Source of the DNA: Tidjanibacter sp.
GTDB lineage: Bacteria > Bacteroidota > Bacteroidia > Bacteroidales > Rikenellaceae
DNA length: 64,000 bases
Direction of reading: 5' to 3'
NCBI GenBank assembly: GCA_017936605.1
Contig: JAGBFH010000018.1
Location: 1-64,000 of the forward strand
Part shown: piece by piece, positions 19,453 through 29,081 of the stretch
How positions within the stretch are numbered: position 1 is the stretch's first letter
Layout of the letters: each line of letters starts with the position of its first letter
The notes under the pieces: generated by a model
Seen by the model: only the letters and a program-made list of their open reading frames with translations
The model's database searches: none
What the model was told of the DNA's origin: nothing
Program-made: the position numbers and the translations under genes

Positions 19453-20499
19453 ATGGGGATACTCAAGAACATAGCCGCGTGGTTGTACGGAATCGGAGTG
19501 GGATTCCGCAACTGGCTCTATGATATGAAGATTCTGCGTAGCCACCAGATGGAGCTTCCGACCCTCTGTGTGGGCAATCTTGCTGTGGGCGGCACGGGCA
19601 AGACTCCCGTTGTGGAGTTTTTGGTGAAGAGCCTCTCGCGCGAGTATTGTGTGGCGGTCCTCTCCAGAGGCTACCGCCGTCGCACCAAAGGCTACCTCGA
19701 GGTTCAGGTGGGCGACTCCTACCGCAAGGTGGGCGACGAACCCAAGCAGATAAAACGCAAATTCCCCGAGGTTGTCGTGGTGGTGTGCGAAGACCGCATT
19801 GAGGGCGTGCGCCGCATCAAGGAGGAGCACCCCGAGGTGAACCTTGTAATTATGGACGACGGCTTCCAGCACCGCAGCTTAGCCCCCACCGTGAGTATGC
19901 TCCTCTCGGACTACTCCCTGCCCCCCTATCACAACAAAATGTTGCCCGCAGGCACCCTGCGCGACAGCCCCTCGCAGCTCTACCGCGCATCCATACTGCT
20001 CATAACCAAGACCCCTGCACAGCTCTCGCCCATCGAGCGCAACATTGCCCAGAAGGAGCTACGACCCTCCCCCTACCAGGCCATCTTCTTCACAGACATA
20101 AAGCAGTGTGAGCCCACCCCCATCTTCTCCGATGTGGCACCCACAAGAATCCCCGAGGGGTGCAAGGTGGTGGCCTTTGCGGGCATTGCTACGCCCGACA
20201 AGTTCTTCGACTCGCTCGCCCAGCGCTATACGGTGGTCGACAAGATTACCTTTAGTGACCACCACGGATACAAAGTGAGGGACATAAAGAAAATTATGGA
20301 GTCGGTGGAGCTCTACGGCAAAAATGTTGTAGTCGTCACGACCGAGAAGGATGGCGTGAAGCTCACCTCGCGAAAATATATCCCCAAGGAGCTCCAGAGG
20401 CGACTCTTCGTGCAGCCCATAGAGATTAACTTCCGCGATGGCGACTCCGACAAACTCATCCAGAAAATCAAGAACGAACTTCAAAATAAAAAGATATGA
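19453..20499 (+). CDS. lpxK: Tetraacyldisaccharide 4'-kinase
   Basis: The 348-residue inner-membrane-associated kinase phosphorylates the 4' position of the lipid A precursor. The P-loop is GNLAVGGTGKTPVVEFLVK (about 41-59), preceded by the N-terminal amphipathic helix. LVIMDDGFQHRSL (about 135-147) is the LpxK signature. Length is typical for Bacteroidota. Its stop overlaps the start of the next gene by 4 nt (ATGA), so it is cotranscribed with the nucleoside phosphorylase. A near-consensus -7 (TAACTTAG, 19429-19436) precedes it. Confidence 0.95.
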   Translation: MGILKNIAAWLYGIGVGFRNWLYDMKILRSHQMELPTLCVGNLAVGGTGKTPVVEFLVKSLSREYCVAVLSRGYRRRTKGYLEVQVGDSYRKVGDEPKQIKRKFPEVVVVVCEDRIEGVRRIKEEHPEVNLVIMDDGFQHRSLAPTVSMLLSDYSLPPYHNKMLPAGTLRDSPSQLYRASILLITKTPAQLSPIERNIAQKELRPSPYQAIFFTDIKQCEPTPIFSDVAPTRIPEGCKVVAFAGIATPDKFFDSLAQRYTVVDKITFSDHHGYKVRDIKKIMESVELYGKNVVVVTTEKDGVKLTSRKYIPKELQRRLFVQPIEINFRDGDSDKLIQKIKNELQNKKI

Positions 20500-21299
20500 T
20501 AGAGAAGATTAAAAGCACAGCTGAATTTATCCAACAGAAAGTGGGCTTCGAGCCCGAGGTGGGTATCATCCTCGGCACCGGCCTCGGCGGCCTGGTCAAC
20601 CACATCGACATTGCCCACTCGCTCCCCTATAACGAGATTCCCAACTTCCCCGTCTCGACCGTCGAGGGCCACGCAGGCAGGCTCATCTTCGGCACTCTGG
20701 GCGGCAAGAGGGTTGTGGCTATGCAGGGCCGCTTCCACTACTACGAGGGCTACGCCCCCGAGCAGGTAGTCTTCCCCGTGCGCGTAATGAAGATGCTGGG
20801 CATCCAGACACTCTTTGTGTCCAACGCCAGCGGCGGCATCAACTCATCGTTCCGCGTGGGCGACCTGATGGTCATCACCGACCACATAAACCTCATCCCC
20901 AATGTGCTCATCGGCAAGAACTACAACGAGCTCGGCGCACGCTTCCCCGATATGAGCGAGCCCTACAGCAAAGCCCTGGGCGCACTGGCCACCGAGGTGG
21001 CCGCCGAGAGGGGCATCAAGCTCCAGTATGGCTGCTATGTGGGCACCACAGGCCCCACCTTCGAGACCCCCAAGGAGTATGGATACTTCAAGGCCATAGG
21101 TGGTGACGCTGCCGGTATGTCGACCACTCCCGAGGTAATCGCCGCAAGGCATATGGGACTGCCCGTATTCGGCATTTCGATTATCACCAACGCTGCCTTC
21201 AGCGGTCAGAAGTCGACCCACGAGGAGGTGCAGCAGGAGGGCGCAAAGGCCGAGAAGAGGATGACCGCGCTCATTATGGGTATGCTCGAGAGGATGTAG
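20496..21299 (+). CDS. Purine nucleoside phosphorylase, copy 1
   Basis: The 267-residue protein belongs to the trimeric PNP family that cleaves purine nucleosides with phosphate. Motifs: VGIILGTGLGGLVNHI (about 22-37), VVAMQGRFHYYEGY near 70-85, LFVSNASGGINSSF near 109 and GPTFETPKEYGYFKAIGGDA near 189-208 with GMSTTPEVIAARHMG. Specificity cannot be read safely. It overlaps lpxK by 4 nt and is followed after 44 bp by a close paralogue. Confidence 0.93.
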   Translation: MIEKIKSTAEFIQQKVGFEPEVGIILGTGLGGLVNHIDIAHSLPYNEIPNFPVSTVEGHAGRLIFGTLGGKRVVAMQGRFHYYEGYAPEQVVFPVRVMKMLGIQTLFVSNASGGINSSFRVGDLMVITDHINLIPNVLIGKNYNELGARFPDMSEPYSKALGALATEVAAERGIKLQYGCYVGTTGPTFETPKEYGYFKAIGGDAAGMSTTPEVIAARHMGLPVFGISIITNAAFSGQKSTHEEVQQEGAKAEKRMTALIMGMLERM

Positions 21300-21343
21300 A
21301 ACAAGAGAGAACAACAGACAACAAAACCGACATCAACACCACT

Positions 21344-22144
21344 ATGATTAAAGATATTAAAGCTGCGGCGGCCTATATCGCCGAGCGCACACAGTTCACC
21401 CCCGAGGTGGGTATCATCCTCGGCACCGGCCTCGGCGGCCTGGTGGAGAAAATCGCTATCGAGCACTCCATCCCCTACGCCGAGATTCCCCACTTCCCCG
21501 TATCGACCGTCGAGGGCCACAGCGGTAGGCTCATTATGGGCACGCTGGGCGGCAAGAGGGTTGTGGCTATGCAGGGCCGCTTCCACTACTACGAGGGCTA
21601 CACCGCACAGCAGGTAGTCTTCCCCGTACGCGTGATGAAGCTCCTGGGCATCAAGACCCTCTTTGTCTCCAACGCTGCGGGCTCAATGAACTCCACCTTC
21701 CGCGTGGGCGATGTGATGATCATCAATGACCACATAAACCTCATCCCCAACCCCCTCATCGGTCGCAATATCGACGAGCTCGGCCCCCGCTTCCCCGCAA
21801 TGAACGACGCCTACAACCCCGAACTCATCGAGAGGGCTACAAAGATTGCCGAGAGGGAGGGCATAAAGCTCCAGTATGGCTGCTATGTGGCACTTACGGG
21901 CCCCACCTTCGAGACCCCCAAGGAGTATATGTGGGTTAAGCTGATTGGTGGCGACGCTGTGGGAATGTCCACCGCCCCCGAGGTTATCGCCGCAAGGCAT
22001 ATGGACCTCCCCGTATTCGGCGTTTCGATCATCACCGACACTATGGAGAACACCTCCATCTCCCACGAAGAGGTGCAGGAGAACGGCAAACTGGCCGAGA
22101 AGAATATGACCAAGCTCTTCACCGAGCTGCTGAAAACCTTATAA
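21344..22144 (+). CDS. Purine nucleoside phosphorylase, copy 2
   Basis: The 266-residue protein aligns end to end with the preceding gene and keeps all PNP motifs (VGIILGTGLGGLVEKI, VVAMQGRFHYYEGY, GPTFETPKEYMWVKLIGGDA). Differences cluster in parts that may shape the base pocket or the C-terminal cap (NAAGSMNSTF for NASGGINSSF; SIITDTMENTSISHEEVQ for SIITNAAFSGQKSTHEEVQ). A recent tandem duplication with possible change of specificity is the simplest reading. It is followed by ssb. Confidence 0.93.
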   Translation: MIKDIKAAAAYIAERTQFTPEVGIILGTGLGGLVEKIAIEHSIPYAEIPHFPVSTVEGHSGRLIMGTLGGKRVVAMQGRFHYYEGYTAQQVVFPVRVMKLLGIKTLFVSNAAGSMNSTFRVGDVMIINDHINLIPNPLIGRNIDELGPRFPAMNDAYNPELIERATKIAEREGIKLQYGCYVALTGPTFETPKEYMWVKLIGGDAVGMSTAPEVIAARHMDLPVFGVSIITDTMENTSISHEEVQENGKLAEKNMTKLFTELLKTL

Positions 22145-22180
22145 ACAGACCCTTACATCCAAAAATAATAAGAAACGACT

Positions 22181-22666
22181 ATGATTAACAAAGTTATATT
22201 GGTGGGTAATGTGGGTATGGACCCCGAAGTACGCACCCTCGAGAGCGGCGTGAAGACCGCACGCGTTAGGCTCGCAACCTCCGAGCGCTTCTACAACCGC
22301 GAGACCAAAGAGGCTACCGAGCACACCGAGTGGCACACCATCACCCTCTGGCGCAATCTGGCCGATGTGGTGGATAGGTTCGTGAAGAAGGGCTCGCAAA
22401 TCTATGTTGAGGGCCGCCTGCGCACCCGCGAGTGGACCGACCAGACAGGCAACAAACGCTACACCACGGAGATTATGGCCGACGATATGAAGCTCCTCGG
22501 CCGCCGCGAGGGTGGCGCAGTGCAGAGTGAGCCCTCGGCACCCCAGAGCTACGGCGCAGCGCAGACCTACACCCCCGCGCCCCAGCCCGCAGCTGCTCCC
22601 GTGGCCCCTGCTGCCCCCGCCATCCAGCCCGCAATGGAGGACACCCTCGACGACCTGCCATTCTAA
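22181..22666 (+). CDS. ssb: Single-stranded DNA-binding protein
   Basis: The 161-residue protein has an N-terminal OB fold (MINKVILVGNVGMDPEVRTL; WHTITLWRNLADVV; GSQIYVEGRLRTREW), a Pro/Ala/Gln-rich disordered tail (about 112-153) and the acidic tip DTLDDLPF that recruits repair and replication proteins. It works in replication and repair, as do dnaG, polA, uvrB and ruvB elsewhere in the window. A strong terminator hairpin follows at 22697. Confidence 0.95.
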   Translation: MINKVILVGNVGMDPEVRTLESGVKTARVRLATSERFYNRETKEATEHTEWHTITLWRNLADVVDRFVKKGSQIYVEGRLRTREWTDQTGNKRYTTEIMADDMKLLGRREGGAVQSEPSAPQSYGAAQTYTPAPQPAAAPVAPAAPAIQPAMEDTLDDLPF

Positions 22667-22696
22667 ACGACGACCAACGGCCGACGACCGTCAATA

Positions 22697-22730
22697 AAAT
22701 GCCACGGAATATAAGTTCCGTGGCATTTAT
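22697..22730. terminator. Terminator after ssb
   Basis: AAATGCCACGGAA / TTCCGTGGCATTT with a TATAAG loop and flanking A and T tracts: a 13-bp perfect stem. Confidence 0.9.
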
Positions 22731-22736
22731 ATATTA

Positions 22737-22993
22737 TATAAGTATAAGGGCGAAAAGGGCCAAAGGGGCCAAAAGGAAATTGAAAATTGAAAATGGACAA
22801 TGGACAATGGGAAATTGACAATTTAGAGGGGAATTAGGGTAGCACTAAACTCCCTAATTTCCCTAAATTCCCTAAGGTCCTTAAAGTCCTTAAGGTCCTT
22901 AAGGACCTATGGGGCCTATGGGGCTTATAGGGCTTATAAGTCTTATGGGACCCATTGTCGGTAGACGGTAGACAGCTAACTGCTAACGGCAAC
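22737..22993. repeat. Composite intergenic repeat array, copy at 22.8 kb
   Basis: No gene. Word order: GGGCCAAAG, AATTGAAAATTGAAAATGG, GACAATTTAGAGG, CACTAAACTCCC, CCTTAAGGT, CCTATGGGGC, TCGGTAGACGGTAGAC, then TAACGGC. There is no REP module in this copy. Confidence 0.7.
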
Positions 22994-23010
22994 GGCTAAC
23001 GGCAAACGGC

Positions 23011-23481
23011 TTAAAACACCTGTTGCCAGATGATGCGGGTGAGGTAGATGGCGGCGATGAGTTTGATGCCCGTGCCCAGCAGGAAGGCCGCAAAGGAGCC
23101 AAAGGCCACCTTGAAGGCACGCGCACTATTGGAGCCGTCGTGGGTGAGCTCGCCCACCAGAGCGCCCAAGAATGGGCCCAAAATGATGCCGAGGGGGCCG
23201 AAGAACATACCCGCAAAGATGCCTATAAGCGCTCCGCGTGAGCCCGCCTTTGAGCCGCCAAACCGTTTGGTCATAACGGCCGGCAGGAAGTTGTCGAGCA
23301 GCGTAACTCCCACAGCCACAACAGCCCACCAAACAAGATTGGCCGTGCTGAAGGCCGCGCCCTGCCACAAGCAGAGCAGGATGCCGACATAGACAATGGG
23401 CACGCCCGGCAGTACGGGCACAACGCAACCAACGATTCCGACAAAGGCACAAATGAGCGCCACAACTTCCATCCAATGCAT
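23011..23481 (-). CDS. DUF456 family membrane protein
   Basis: From the ATG at 23481 the protein has 156 residues (MHWMEVVALICAFVGIVG start). It shows the DUF456 hallmark GCVVPVLPGVPIVYVGILL, a glycine-rich centre (GALIGIFAGMFFGPLGIILG, then PFLGALVGEL) and four to five membrane helices. Function of the family is unknown. The reading frame is open up to 23679, but a -7 element (23520-23527) lies inside that extension and 156 residues is the usual family length, so the shorter start is chosen. Confidence 0.85.
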   Translation of the reverse strand: MHWMEVVALICAFVGIVGCVVPVLPGVPIVYVGILLCLWQGAAFSTANLVWWAVVAVGVTLLDNFLPAVMTKRFGGSKAGSRGALIGIFAGMFFGPLGIILGPFLGALVGELTHDGSNSARAFKVAFGSFAAFLLGTGIKLIAAIYLTRIIWQQVF

Positions 23482-23519
23482 ATCCAAAGGGGTATTAAAT
23501 TTTTCCGTTTTATCTATCA

Positions 23520-23527
23520 CAAAGGTA
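23520..23527 (-). promoter_or_regulatory. -7 element for the DUF456 gene
   Basis: TACCTTTG on the minus strand, 38 nt before the chosen ATG. No -33 TTTG at the expected spacing. Confidence 0.5.
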
Positions 23528-23600
23528 ACAATTTGTAGCAATTTTGTGCTCTTCGGCGACAAAAACATACCCCACAAGAGAGAACTTTCCACTTTTTTGT

Positions 23601-23608
23601 TACCTTTG
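23601..23608 (+). promoter_or_regulatory. -7 element for the 23747 gene
   Basis: TACCTTTG on the plus strand, divergent from the DUF456 promoter about 75 bp away. It predicts a leader of roughly 130 nt before the ATG at 23747. Confidence 0.45.
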
Positions 23609-23746
23609 TGGATGCTTTGCGCCGCGTTGGCCATCGGAGCAAAAAGGGACAACAACAATTGTTTTTGTTTGATTTTCAATTAATTAATCAACTAATCGAG
23701 GTCATCGAACGGCGTAGCACAAAGGCAGAGAAGAGTAAAAACATAT

Positions 23747-25342
23747 ATGGAAAGAATATCCACACACAAGAAAAGCGAGAAGCGCGAGGGTGTTTTCGAC
23801 CTTGTGAAACTTATGAGCAAGGCCGAGAAGCGCAACTTCAAGCTCTACTCCACAAGGCTCGGCAGCAACGAGGGGGCCAAATTCCTGCTCCTCTTCGACT
23901 GTCTGGATGCTATGGAGCACTACGACGAGGCCAAAGTACTCGCCCTATGCCCCTTCATCACCAAGCAGCAGCTGCCCAACCTGAAGGCCCACCTCTACAA
24001 GCAGATACTCATCTCGCTCCGTATGCTCAGCGCCCAGCACTCCATAGCGTTGGAGATACGCGAACAGATTGATTTTGTGAAGATTCTCTTCGACAAAGGA
24101 CTCTACGGCGAGGCCCAGAAGATGCTCGACAAGGCCGAGAAGAGGGCCAAGGAGCACGAGATGCTCTCGGCCATCCTCGACATTGTGGAGCTCAAGCGTC
24201 AGCTCAAGGTGCTCAGCTACTCGAGTGAGATGACACAGGCGGCCGACATCACAGCCAAGGCTGCGGGCGTCATCTCGGAACACCTGAGCAACATCGCCAG
24301 CCTCTCACGCCTTGCGGTGCAGTGCTACGCCCTCCACCAGAACCTCGGATTTGCACGCTCCCAGAAGGATATAGACCGTCTCGACAGCTACTTCAAACCC
24401 AAAATCGAGGCGTTCGAGGGTGTGAAGATGAACTTCACCGAGCGTTTCTACTACTATCAGGCCAAGGCGTGGTACTACTACATCTGCCACAAGACGGCCC
24501 TCTCGTACCGCTACGCCCTCAAGTGGGTGGCACACTTCAATGCCCGACCCGAGATGAAGGAAGTTATGTATGACAGCTATATGCGCGGCTACTCACAGGT
24601 GTTGGACGGTATGTTCCTGATGCACAAGTACTCCGCCTTCAACCGCACCCTCGAGGAGTTCATCAAGGAGAGCGAAACCATCGGTCAGCTCAACGACAAC
24701 GCCCAGATGATTTCGCAGGGCATACTCTTCACCGGTCAGCTCAACAAGTGTCTGATGGCGGGCACCTACAAGGATGGTCTGTGGATTGCAAAGAATATCG
24801 ACTCCTACCTCAAAAAATATGGCGAGAGGCTCACGCCCCACGAGAAGATGCCACTCTACTTCAAGGTGGCCAGCCTCTACTTCGGGGATGGCAACTACAC
24901 CAAGTGTATCGAAAACCTCTCCTACATCATCGCCGTCAAGGACCACAACATACGCCGCGACCTACAGTGCTACGCCCGAATGTTGAACCTTATGGCCCTC
25001 TATGATGCAGGGCTCGACTTCAACATCGACTACCAGATACGCTCCGTCTACTCCTTCATCGTGAAGATGAGGGATATGACCGAGATGAAGGCCGAGCTCT
25101 TCTCGTTCTTCAAGAGTTTCGGCTCGGTCAACGCCATAGACCTCAAAAAGGAGTTCAAGAACCTCTATGAGCGACTCAAGCCCTATGAGAATCACCCCTA
25201 TGAGCGTCGCACCTTCTACTACATCGACCTGCTGTCGTGGCTCGAGAGCAAGATTACGGGGCGCAGTATGGGCGAAATAGTCAGGAGCCGCTTTGAGGCC
25301 TCGCAAGAGAGAGAAAACAACAAACGACACAACAACGCATAA
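23747..25342 (+). CDS. Conserved helical (TPR-like) protein of unknown function
   Basis: The 531-residue protein has no signal peptide or membrane helix and is rich in Leu, Lys, Glu and Ala. It has many amphipathic helix pairs (for example [20 protein letters not shown] near 117-136), as in TPR-type solenoids. I do not recognise a named family. Its TAA overlaps the ruvB ATG by one base (TAATG), so the two are cotranscribed and perhaps translationally coupled. That hints at a cytoplasmic role alongside ruvB, but this is only inference. Confidence 0.75.
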   Translation: MERISTHKKSEKREGVFDLVKLMSKAEKRNFKLYSTRLGSNEGAKFLLLFDCLDAMEHYDEAKVLALCPFITKQQLPNLKAHLYKQILISLRMLSAQHSIALEIREQIDFVKILFDKGLYGEAQKMLDKAEKRAKEHEMLSAILDIVELKRQLKVLSYSSEMTQAADITAKAAGVISEHLSNIASLSRLAVQCYALHQNLGFARSQKDIDRLDSYFKPKIEAFEGVKMNFTERFYYYQAKAWYYYICHKTALSYRYALKWVAHFNARPEMKEVMYDSYMRGYSQVLDGMFLMHKYSAFNRTLEEFIKESETIGQLNDNAQMISQGILFTGQLNKCLMAGTYKDGLWIAKNIDSYLKKYGERLTPHEKMPLYFKVASLYFGDGNYTKCIENLSYIIAVKDHNIRRDLQCYARMLNLMALYDAGLDFNIDYQIRSVYSFIVKMRDMTEMKAELFSFFKSFGSVNAIDLKKEFKNLYERLKPYENHPYERRTFYYIDLLSWLESKITGRSMGEIVRSRFEASQERENNKRHNNA

Positions 25343-26352
25343 TGGCAACATCAGCAATCAGAAACATCGAGAGTGATGCGGATTTCGAGAGCAAAATCCG
25401 CCCACAGGAGCTCGACAACTTCCACGGTCAGCAGAAAATCGTGGACAACCTCCGCATCTTCATAAAGGCCGCCCTTATGAGGGGCGAGTCGCTCGACCAT
25501 GTGCTCTTCCACGGCCCTCCGGGACTCGGCAAGACTACACTGGCAAACATCGTGGCCAACGAGATGGGCTCCTCGCTGAAGGTCACCAGTGGCCCTGTTT
25601 TGGACAAGCCCGGCGACCTGGCAGGCCTTCTGACAAACCTCTCGGCGGGCGATGTGCTCTTTATCGACGAGATTCACCGCCTGAGCCCCATTGTGGAGGA
25701 GTACCTCTACTCGGCAATGGAGGACTACAAAATCGACATCGTGCTCGACAAGGGGCCCTCGGCGCGCTCCATACAGATTGAGCTGGCACCCTTCACACTC
25801 ATCGGTGCCACCACCCGCAGCGGCCTTCTGACCTCCCCTCTGAGGGCTCGTTTCGGCATCACCTGTCATCTGCAATACTACGATACGGATGTTCTGAGCG
25901 GCATCGTGAAGCGCTCGGCGAGCATCCTCGGCGTGGAGATTGACGACCAGGCGGCCCACGAGGTGGCCCTGCGCAGTCGCGGCACACCCCGTATTGCCAA
26001 CTCGCTACTGCGCCGCGTGAGGGACTTTGCGATGGTCGAGGGCGACGGAGCCATCAATCTGGCCATCACCCGCCGCGCACTCGAGGCACTGAATATCGAC
26101 TCACGAGGCCTCGACGAGATGGACAACAAGATTCTTCGCACGATTATTGAGAAGTTTGGCGGTGGCCCTGTGGGAGTGAACACCATAGCCACCTCCGTCA
26201 GCGAGGAGGCCGGAACTATTGAGGAAGTATATGAGCCCTTCCTCATAAAAGAGGGCTTCCTCAAGCGTACGCCACGCGGCAGAGAGGCTACCGACCTGGC
26301 CTACTCCCACCTCGGCTACACCAAAAATCCTGAAGATGGCACGCTATTCTAA
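25342..26352 (+). CDS. ruvB: Holliday junction branch migration ATPase RuvB
   Basis: The 336-residue AAA+ motor drives branch migration with RuvA. Walker A is [20 protein letters not shown] (about 53-72), Walker B is [12 protein letters not shown] near 105, sensor 1 is [20 protein letters not shown] near 153-172, and a C-terminal winged helix ends in [17 protein letters not shown]. The sequence is complete. ruvA and ruvC are not in the window. Confidence 0.97.
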   Translation: MATSAIRNIESDADFESKIRPQELDNFHGQQKIVDNLRIFIKAALMRGESLDHVLFHGPPGLGKTTLANIVANEMGSSLKVTSGPVLDKPGDLAGLLTNLSAGDVLFIDEIHRLSPIVEEYLYSAMEDYKIDIVLDKGPSARSIQIELAPFTLIGATTRSGLLTSPLRARFGITCHLQYYDTDVLSGIVKRSASILGVEIDDQAAHEVALRSRGTPRIANSLLRRVRDFAMVEGDGAINLAITRRALEALNIDSRGLDEMDNKILRTIIEKFGGGPVGVNTIATSVSEEAGTIEEVYEPFLIKEGFLKRTPRGREATDLAYSHLGYTKNPEDGTLF

Positions 26353-26424
26353 ATAAAAATGTGTATCTTGTCGGACCAAAAAAGAGAACTTAAACACAAG
26401 TTTTACATAAAAAACCGAAACACT

Positions 26425-27714
26425 ATGAATCAGAAAAAACAAAATTACACCTTGCCCATTCTGGTGATGATTCTGCTCTTTGGTATGATTTCGTTCGTTA
26501 CCAACCTGGCCTCGCCTATGGGTGATGTGCTTAAGAATCAGTTTAATGTGGCCAACTGGATGGGTACTCTCGGCGTATTCGCCAACTTCATCGCATACGC
26601 TTGTATGGGTATCCCCGCAGGCAATATGCTCCAGAAGAAGGGTTACAAGTTCACCGCTCTGGCAGCTGTGACCGTTGGTTTCGTGGGCGTAGGCATCCAG
26701 ACCATCGCAGGCCTTCTCGAGGGCAACCTCGCCTTTGGCGTTTACCTCCTCGGTGCTTTCGTTGCAGGTTTCTCGATGTGTATGCTCAACATCGTTGTGA
26801 ACCCTATGCTCAACAAGCTCGGTGGTGGCGGCAACAAGGGCAACCAGCTCATCCAGATTGGTGGCGCGTTCAACTCGTTGATGGGTACGGCCGTTATCTT
26901 CCTCACGGGTATCTTTGTGCCCAAAATCGTGGAGGCTAAAATCAGTCAGGTATTCCCCCTGATGTTCATCGCACTGGCAATCTTCGCACTCGGCTTCATC
27001 GTCATCTCGCTGACCAAAATCCCCGAGAACGAAACCCAAGCAAAGGTTGCTACCGAGAAGTCGAAATATGGTCCTATGTCGTTCCGCCACTTCGTGTTGG
27101 GCGCCGCCGCAATCTTCATCTATGTGGGTATTGAGGTAGGCATCCCCAATGTGTTGCAGAAATGGTTGCAGAATGGCGGTCTGAATGTAGAGAGCGGCGC
27201 TGAGGCTATCGCCAGCACCGTTGCGGCTACCTACTGGCTGCTGATGCTCGTGGGCCGTCTTGTGGGTGCCGCTATTGGCGCCAAGGTTTCGGCCAAGAAG
27301 ATGCTCTCGGCAGTATCTATCTTGGGTCTGGCTCTGGTGGGTTGCGCCATCTTCCTCGACCCCGCCATTAGCGTGAACCTCCCCGTATTCAAGGGCACCA
27401 GCGGCTTCGGCCTGGCAGAGGTCCCCGTGAATGCTGCTCTGTTGGTACTCTGCGGTCTTTGTACCTCGGTTATGTGGGGCGGCATCTTCAACCTTGCAGT
27501 TGAGGGCCTCGGCAAGTACACCGAGAAGGCTTCGGGCATCTTTATGGCTCTGGTTTGCGGTGGTGGCATCCTGCCCCTCCTGCAGAACGCTATCGTTGAT
27601 ATGACCGGCAGCTACCTGGCCAGCTACTGGGTAATCATCGCAGGTCTTGCATTCTTGCTCTTCTACGCACTCGTGGGCAGCAAAAATGTAAACAAAAATA
27701 TCCCCACCGAGTAA
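26425..27714 (+). CDS. FucP-like (FHS family) sugar:H+ symporter of the major facilitator superfamily
   Basis: From MNQKKQNYTL (start at 26425) the protein has 429 residues and about 12 membrane helices. The pattern VTNLASPMGDVLKNQF in helix 1-2, GMISFVTNL, VVNPMLNKLGG and IYVGIEVGIPNVL fits the fucose/glucose/galactose branch used by Bacteroidota for monosaccharide uptake. The actual sugar is unknown. The frame is open to 26359, but the extra residues are hydrophilic and unlike the family. A strong terminator follows. Confidence 0.88.
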   Translation: MNQKKQNYTLPILVMILLFGMISFVTNLASPMGDVLKNQFNVANWMGTLGVFANFIAYACMGIPAGNMLQKKGYKFTALAAVTVGFVGVGIQTIAGLLEGNLAFGVYLLGAFVAGFSMCMLNIVVNPMLNKLGGGGNKGNQLIQIGGAFNSLMGTAVIFLTGIFVPKIVEAKISQVFPLMFIALAIFALGFIVISLTKIPENETQAKVATEKSKYGPMSFRHFVLGAAAIFIYVGIEVGIPNVLQKWLQNGGLNVESGAEAIASTVAATYWLLMLVGRLVGAAIGAKVSAKKMLSAVSILGLALVGCAIFLDPAISVNLPVFKGTSGFGLAEVPVNAALLVLCGLCTSVMWGGIFNLAVEGLGKYTEKASGIFMALVCGGGILPLLQNAIVDMTGSYLASYWVIIAGLAFLLFYALVGSKNVNKNIPTE

Positions 27715-27732
27715 ATCGGCCCACTGGGTTAT

Positions 27733-27776
27733 ACACAACAAAGGCTGTGAGCGGAAACTCACAGCCTTTGTTGTGT
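27733..27776. terminator. Terminator after the FucP-like gene
   Basis: A 19-bp stem, ACACAACAAAGGCTGTGAG / CTCACAGCCTTTGTTGTGT, with a CGGAAA loop. Confidence 0.9.
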
Positions 27777-28169
27777 AATTGAGGGTTGAGAGTTGAGAGT
27801 TGGGCCAAAGGGCAAATTCAAAATGCAAAATGCAAAATTCAAAATGCAAAATTGACAGACCTCTCCCGCCCTACGGGCACCCTCCCCTAACTTAGGGGAG
27901 GGGAAGGGCCAAAAGGGCCGAAAGGGCTAAAATGAAATTGAAAATGGAAAATTGACAATTGAAAATTGTTAGAGAGAATTTAGGGAAATTAAGGAGATTA
28001 AGGAGAAGTCACTAAGCTCCTTAAACTCACTAAACTCCCTAAAGTCCTTAAAGTCCTTAAGGTCCTTAAGGTCCTTAAAGCCTTAGGTCGGTAGACGGTC
28101 GTCGGGCGACCACCATAATTCGCCAGCACCGTTGAACAATGTGCCTATCAACCGCTTTCCCTTGAAAGT
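27777..28169. repeat. Composite intergenic repeat array, copy at 28 kb
   Basis: No gene. Word order: GTTGAGA, GGGCCAAAGGG, CAAAATGCAAAATT, REP module (27854-27903), GGGCCGAAAGGG, GAAATTGAAAATGG, TTTAGGGAAATTAAGG, CACTAAACTCCC, CCTTAAGGT, GGTCGGTAGACGGTC. It then leads into the long-hairpin element. Bases 28125-28148 carry words of the 5-110 repeat (CGCCAGCACCGTTG). Confidence 0.7.
27854..27903. repeat. REP-like palindromic repeat, short form
   Basis: GACAGACCTCTCCCGCCC..GGGCACCCTCCCC followed by the palindromic TAACTTAGGGGAGGGG; inverted relative to the copy at 11251. Confidence 0.75.
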
Positions 28170-28294
28170 AAAAACGCATAGAGCGGAGGGAATTTTTTGC
28201 CAACAAGATGGGCGAGGCCCGCAGCCTACTAATCGTAGGTGAGGGTCTCGCCCGTTGCAGTTGGTGAAAAATTCACCCGCTATATGCGTTTTTA
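28170..28294 (-). repeat. Long-hairpin 3'-end element, copy B
   Basis: Bounded by AAAAACGCAT and ATGCGTTTTT, with the same GGGCGAG/CTCGCCC core and apical hairpin as copy A. It begins at the stop codon of the gene at 28292 and has the same orientation relative to that gene as the other copies. Confidence 0.85.
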
Positions 28295-28849
28295 TGCGTT
28301 TTCGAAGAGGTTGAACTCGCCCCTCTCAACCTTTCCATAAATGTCGGCGAGGGTGGCAATGGCGGGAGATATGAGAGTCACCACATCCTCAATGGCACCG
28401 GTTTTGGACTGGTCACCCTTGATGCGGTAGAGCATCGTGGCGTAGAGGGCGCGGAAGCAGAGCTCTATGTCGCTCACACCGTCGCGAGCGAGGACTATCC
28501 TCAGGCGCGAGAGCTCCTCCTTCAGAGGTGCCCACACGGTGCGGTAGTGGGCGCCCGAGGGGAGCGTGAGGAGCTGGAGGTGGAGGTTCTCCACATCGGA
28601 GATGAGATGGAGGGTGTGGGACAGGTGGCCACTCTCCTCCTTGCCCTCCTCCTTGAGGAGTCCCACAAGGCTCATATACCACATAAAGAGTTGCTGTTTC
28701 TCCTGCTCGCTACACTCGTTGGGCTCCACAAGGGAGGTGTAGATGGCCTCGGGGCTGAACTTCAGGGCCCTCAGCAGGTCCTCCAACTGCCAGAGGTAGA
28801 GGATATATTCGGCGATGTTCTCGCGGCGTTTCTGTTGTGCAATGTACAT
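28292..28849 (-). CDS. DUF4924-like protein
   Basis: From the ATG at 28849 the protein has 185 residues and begins MYIAQQKRRENIAEYILYLW. This matches my recollection of the Bacteroidota-specific DUF4924 family. It is soluble and largely helical, with no signal peptide, and its function is unknown. A -7 element at 28870-28877 would place transcription start inside the longer open frame (28870), so the shorter start is preferred. The gene ends inside long-hairpin element copy B. Confidence 0.75.
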   Translation of the reverse strand: MYIAQQKRRENIAEYILYLWQLEDLLRALKFSPEAIYTSLVEPNECSEQEKQQLFMWYMSLVGLLKEEGKEESGHLSHTLHLISDVENLHLQLLTLPSGAHYRTVWAPLKEELSRLRIVLARDGVSDIELCFRALYATMLYRIKGDQSKTGAIEDVVTLISPAIATLADIYGKVERGEFNLFENA

Positions 28850-28869
28850 ATCTAACGGTTTTTCGACCA

Positions 28870-28877
28870 CAAAGATA
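28870..28877 (-). promoter_or_regulatory. -7 element for the DUF4924-like gene
   Basis: TATCTTTG on the minus strand, 20 nt before the chosen ATG. No clear -33. Confidence 0.5.
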
Positions 28878-28998
28878 CTCTTTTTTGCGAAATTTTTTTA
28901 CCCTCGCGCAAAATTAGTTTGCGGCTGATAATCAACACCTTACACAAACACCCCTCCCCTGCCCCGAAAAATTATTCAAAAAAATATGGTACTATGTA

Positions 28999-29030
28999 TT
29001 GCAAGGTACTATAAATTTTATATATATTTG
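28999..29030 (+). promoter_or_regulatory. Promoter of the PspC/PadR cassette
   Basis: TTG (28999-29001), a 21-nt spacer and TATATTTG (29023-29030). The predicted start near 29037 excludes the upstream in-frame ATG at 28986 as the translation start of the first gene. Confidence 0.7.
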
Positions 29031-29081
29031 TATTGCAAAACAACTATACAACCAAACTTTAACCAAACAATTTTGAGAGAA

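Noticed and set aside
23482..23679. N-terminal extension of the DUF456 protein
   Set aside because: The extra residues are unlike the family and a -7 promoter element lies inside the stretch.
26344..27849. 501-codon minus-strand frame opposite the FucP-like transporter gene
   Set aside because: The product is low-complexity and crosses the transporter's terminator; the plus-strand gene has clear membrane helices.
28986..29081. ATG at 28986 as start of the first PspC gene
   Set aside because: It lies before the predicted transcription start and adds 32 residues without family resemblance.
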